Origin: Molothrus aeneus
Lineage: Eukaryota > Chordata > Aves > Passeriformes > Icteridae
Direction: 5' to 3'
Length of the DNA stretch: 64,000 bases
Assembly: GCF_037042795.1 (NCBI RefSeq)
Contig: NC_089646.1
Coordinates: forward strand, 60,573,401 to 60,637,400
The notes below the pieces were generated by a model. It was not told the origin of the DNA. It saw nothing but the letters and a program-made list of their open reading frames with translations, and did not search any database. Positions 60,974 through 64,000 of this stretch are shown here, in pieces (the first letter of the stretch is position 1; the number at the start of each line of letters is the position of its first letter). The position numbers and the translations under genes are program-made.

Positions 60974-61200
60974 TGTGGTGCCTTGAGAAGGCTGACCTAG
61001 AATAGAGGCTAAACAGAGTTAAAGAATAAAGTAGGAATTTATTAAAAGGCCTTGATGGATACACCTTGGGCAGTACAAGAGCACCTTCTCAAGGCATCAT
61101 CTGCATTGGGTAACTGTGACCAATGAAGTTGTAATAGCAATGCCTGACCTTGTCCTTAGAGGCCTGTGTGGCCAACATTTGAAGGGCTTTCACTTCTGAG
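60974..61200 (-). mobile_element. Passerine LTR fragment
   Basis: The first 110 bp, from TGTGGTGCCTTGAGAAGG through AGAGGCTAAACAGAGTTAAA and AAGTAGGAATTTATTAAAAG, match a songbird LTR tail I recognise. The AATAAA lies on the minus strand. The right limit is uncertain. Confidence 0.6.
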
Positions 61201-61597
61201 TGAAGCCTGGGAGTGTAAATCTCTTGTAAAACTAGTTCTGATACCACTTTGAAAAAAGTTTCCTCTGTGTAACCCTGTTTTCAAAAATTTCAGCAATCCT
61301 ACAGCAGGCAGTTTCTCAAATTGCATAACTTACTTGCTTTAACTTGTACTTTTGCAGTCTCAGTAGGACTTTTTTAAAAATGCTTAACAATTTTCTCATT
61401 ATCTACAGGTATGCTCAGCAGATCATACTATATTACAGGAAGTGAAGTTTAGACAAATTTTATTGAAAAATTTGCATGCAAAATATTGTGGGAAAAATAA
61501 ACTTAAGTGTCACTGAAGTAGATGGAAAGAAGTATTTTTGACTTAGTAACATATTAGAAAATATTTTTCTAATTTTATTATAAGATTGTAAAATCTT

Positions 61598-62050
61598 TGA
61601 ATAGTTTGGGTTGAAAAGGATCTTAAAAATCATCTCATTTCAACCCCTCTACTACAGGCAGGGACACCTTTCACTAGACCAGGTTGCTCAGGGCCTCATT
61701 ATCCTGGTCTGGAACACTTCCAAGGATGGGACATCCACAGCTTCTCTGGGCAACCTGTTCAAGTTTGTCACCACCCTCACAGTAAAGAACTTCTTCCTAA
61801 CAGCCAAAACAGCCCTGGCCTCTGTCAGTTTGAAGTCATTCCCCTTGGTCCTGTCACTACATGCCCTGCTAAAAAGATCCTCTCCAGATTTCACAAAGAC
61901 CCCCTTCAGGCCCTGGGAGGTGCTGTGAGGTGTCTCTGCAGCCTTCTCTTCTCCAGACTGAACCTCCCCAACCCTCTGAGCCTGTCTTCATAGGAGAGGT
62001 CTATGTCCCTCTTATGCTGGGGGCCCCAGAGAGCAATGCTCAAAGATACT
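61598..62050 (-). mobile_element. CR1 LINE 3' fragment, antisense
   Basis: Reverse-complement CR1 of about 450 bp: GGGTTGAAAAGGATCTTAAA, a CCAGGTTGCTCAGGGCC block, CTTCTCTGGGCAACCTGTTC, AGTAAAGAACTTCTTCCTAA and a final CTCCAGACTGAACCTCCCCA. It is less diverged than the other copies. Confidence 0.94.
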
Positions 62051-64000
62051 GGCTTCTCTATTGTGGCTGCATTATGATTAAGGAATGAAGTATGCTTCCA
62101 CTTAGTAGACAATGAAACCAATGAAGGGAGTTTGAAAAGCTGTCTTTTTTCTACACCTCAAGTTCTTTAGTTTCCATTCATTCTAGTTGGACTTCTGGGT
62201 GCTGTGACATTATGAAAAATTAGACACTGTGGATTCAGGTGCTGTATGTATTGTAAAAAAAAAAAAGGTAATGGCACCCATCTCATGAAAAAGTTGGAGT
62301 TTAAATGTTGTAGGGATAAATACTTTTTGCTTTCAGGAACAGTGCGTTTTGTGCAAATGTCGGAACTATGTGGGAAGTGTAAGACAGTTGAACCTTAACT
62401 ATTCATTTGCTTGTTTTCAAGAGCCTGGGTTTTGTAAATGATGTGGAAGAGAAGAGGGCTGCTGTCACTTAGCAACACTTTCTGGTTCAGGAACAAAATG
62501 TTTTGCTGTTGGAATCTACAATCTGCAGTGCTGCTACAAAACATTCCTGAGTAGGAGCAGGGGAGCTCTGTTCTGGAGAGCTTTGGTGCAATTGAAGTCA
62601 AGTGTTCCTGCTGCTGCATTTGTGAGATGTATTAATGCTGCTCTTCATGACCATTAAGATTTTTGTTGTCTACTTCATTGTTTGTCTGCTGTGACCATTA
62701 GCCAAGTTTCCAAACATTTCCAAACAACTTCAATAATGCAAAATTATGTTTTATATTAATGGTACAAAATAATTTTTGCCTTAAATTATTTTTTCATACT
62801 GCACTTTTCAGTATCAGTCATGTACAAACCTTCTGAGAGGTTTGCATTAGCATCCCTAGAGGAAAAGAAGCCAAATGCTTCAATGTCTGAAGATTTCCTG
62901 ACTTACTGCTTTTGAGTGATGATGGCATTGGTAATGTAGCTCTTAATGAATAATAGCACGATGAGTGTAACTAGAATACGTCTTTCTTTTTCAAACACTC
63001 TGTTTTTGCTGAGATTTAAAATACTGTCAAGCAATTCTTGAATGCAAAATAAAATTGGCTCTGCTTCTCATCAACCAGTTAGTTAAGTCAGGAGGTTTCC
63101 AGAAGGTGAGCTGGGTCTGTATTTCCAGCAAGAAGCTGAGAACTGCTTCAGTTTTTCTGCATGCCTTTGGTTGAATATGCTTTTCAATGTACATATACAA
63201 GTCTTTTGTCAGTGACTCTTTTTATTGCTAGACCATGACAGGCAAAGAACTCTTCTCACATTCACACAGGTATGGTTTCAAAACTAGTTATTTTAAGTAA
63301 TGTGCTTTCAAGCATGAAACTGCAAAAGCATCACCTTTGCTTAGAAGATGAATCCAGCAATGCAAAAAGGAAGGTTGATTCCTATTTTCTTTGAACCATT
63401 CAAAAGGCAAAATTACAAACCTTATTATGGTTAGTTCTGGCTATAGGAGGAATGGGGATAATCTAGCACAGTGACTGGAAAAGCTCCCTGATCTAGAATT
63501 CACTTGACTGTGAAAATTACCTTAAGGAATAGGAATGCTTCTCCAGTCCAAGTTCAAGTTTTGCTGTTGTTTTTTGAGGTGTAGATGGGAGTAAACTAAT
63601 GCAGGAACATTTATTCTGTAGTTCATTATAGTATCCATGTTCAGTTACACTGGGCTACAACTGGCTGGCTGCTTCCAACATGAATTTTTGATGTGCTTTT
63701 TATTCTCTGTTACAATCCTTGATATCCTTATGATAACTGTGTTACATAGAGGTGATAGAGGCCCTCAGATCTGGAGATATATCCAGAGCTGTTTCTCTGG
63801 ATTTGAGATACCCTGAGCTTTTATAGGAACCACAGATGTGAGGGACAACTTCCTGTGAGCCAAGACAATGGCTGAAGGCTGAACTCTTGACTTCTGAGCA
63901 AAAAGAGGAGCAGTCCCACATTTGTCTGGGGTATTCATCCAATTCATTCCATATAGGAAGTTCTGACTGAGAATATTTTGATTATTTAAAAGATGACTGA
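62051..64000 (+). other. DCDC2 intron 8, last part to window edge
   Basis: A 12-A run lies near 62256. Open frames at 62395-62619 and 63742-63947 (-) are unrecognised. No DCDC2 exon 9 was found. Confidence 0.5.

Noticed and set aside
62395..62470. Glu-containing text near 62.4 kb as DCDC2 exon 9
   Set aside because: It does not match the known tail after VPLDQ, has a nearby stop, and lacks a convincing phase-0 acceptor and donor pair.

Overview
The window is nuclear DNA from a bird, most likely a songbird (passerine). It holds two intron-rich genes with GT-AG splice sites and two CpG-rich promoter zones. The repeats are CR1 LINE 3' ends and LTRs of passerine-type endogenous retroviruses; I saw no mammalian SINEs. 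No bacterial operon, CRISPR array, tRNA or rRNA was seen. The species cannot be named from this sequence.

Layout: two genes lie head to head. On the minus strand, 418-8124, are exons 1-8 of MRS2, the inner-membrane Mg2+ channel of mitochondria. Its last exons, with the two membrane helices and the GMN selectivity motif, lie beyond the left edge. On the plus strand, 15384-56246, are exons 1-8 of DCDC2, a doublecortin-domain microtubule and cilium protein. Its acidic C-terminal exons lie beyond the right edge. All exon boundaries were placed by matching splice signals, reading phase and the known family sequence. The two start codons are 7.26 kb apart. Each is embedded in a CpG-rich block, and the spacer contains two retroviral LTRs. 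This matches the mammalian DCDC2-MRS2 order as I know it.

The rest is intron and spacer: six CR1 fragments, five LTRs plus one LTR fragment, an antisense degenerate retroviral gag/protease-like remnant in DCDC2 intron 7, an AT-rich low-complexity tract, a diverged 140-bp direct repeat in intron 2, and a compact set of alternating inverted repeats in intron 8. The genes are not known to act in one pathway; MRS2 serves mitochondrial magnesium uptake and DCDC2 serves cilia and microtubules.

The observations most worth checking are a possible in-frame 15-nt microexon in the DCDC2 linker between the doublecortin domains (28098-28112), the four-arm inverted-repeat cluster at 57385-57554, and an LTR about 0.4 kb upstream of MRS2 in the same orientation as that gene. 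No wholly new biological system is evident.
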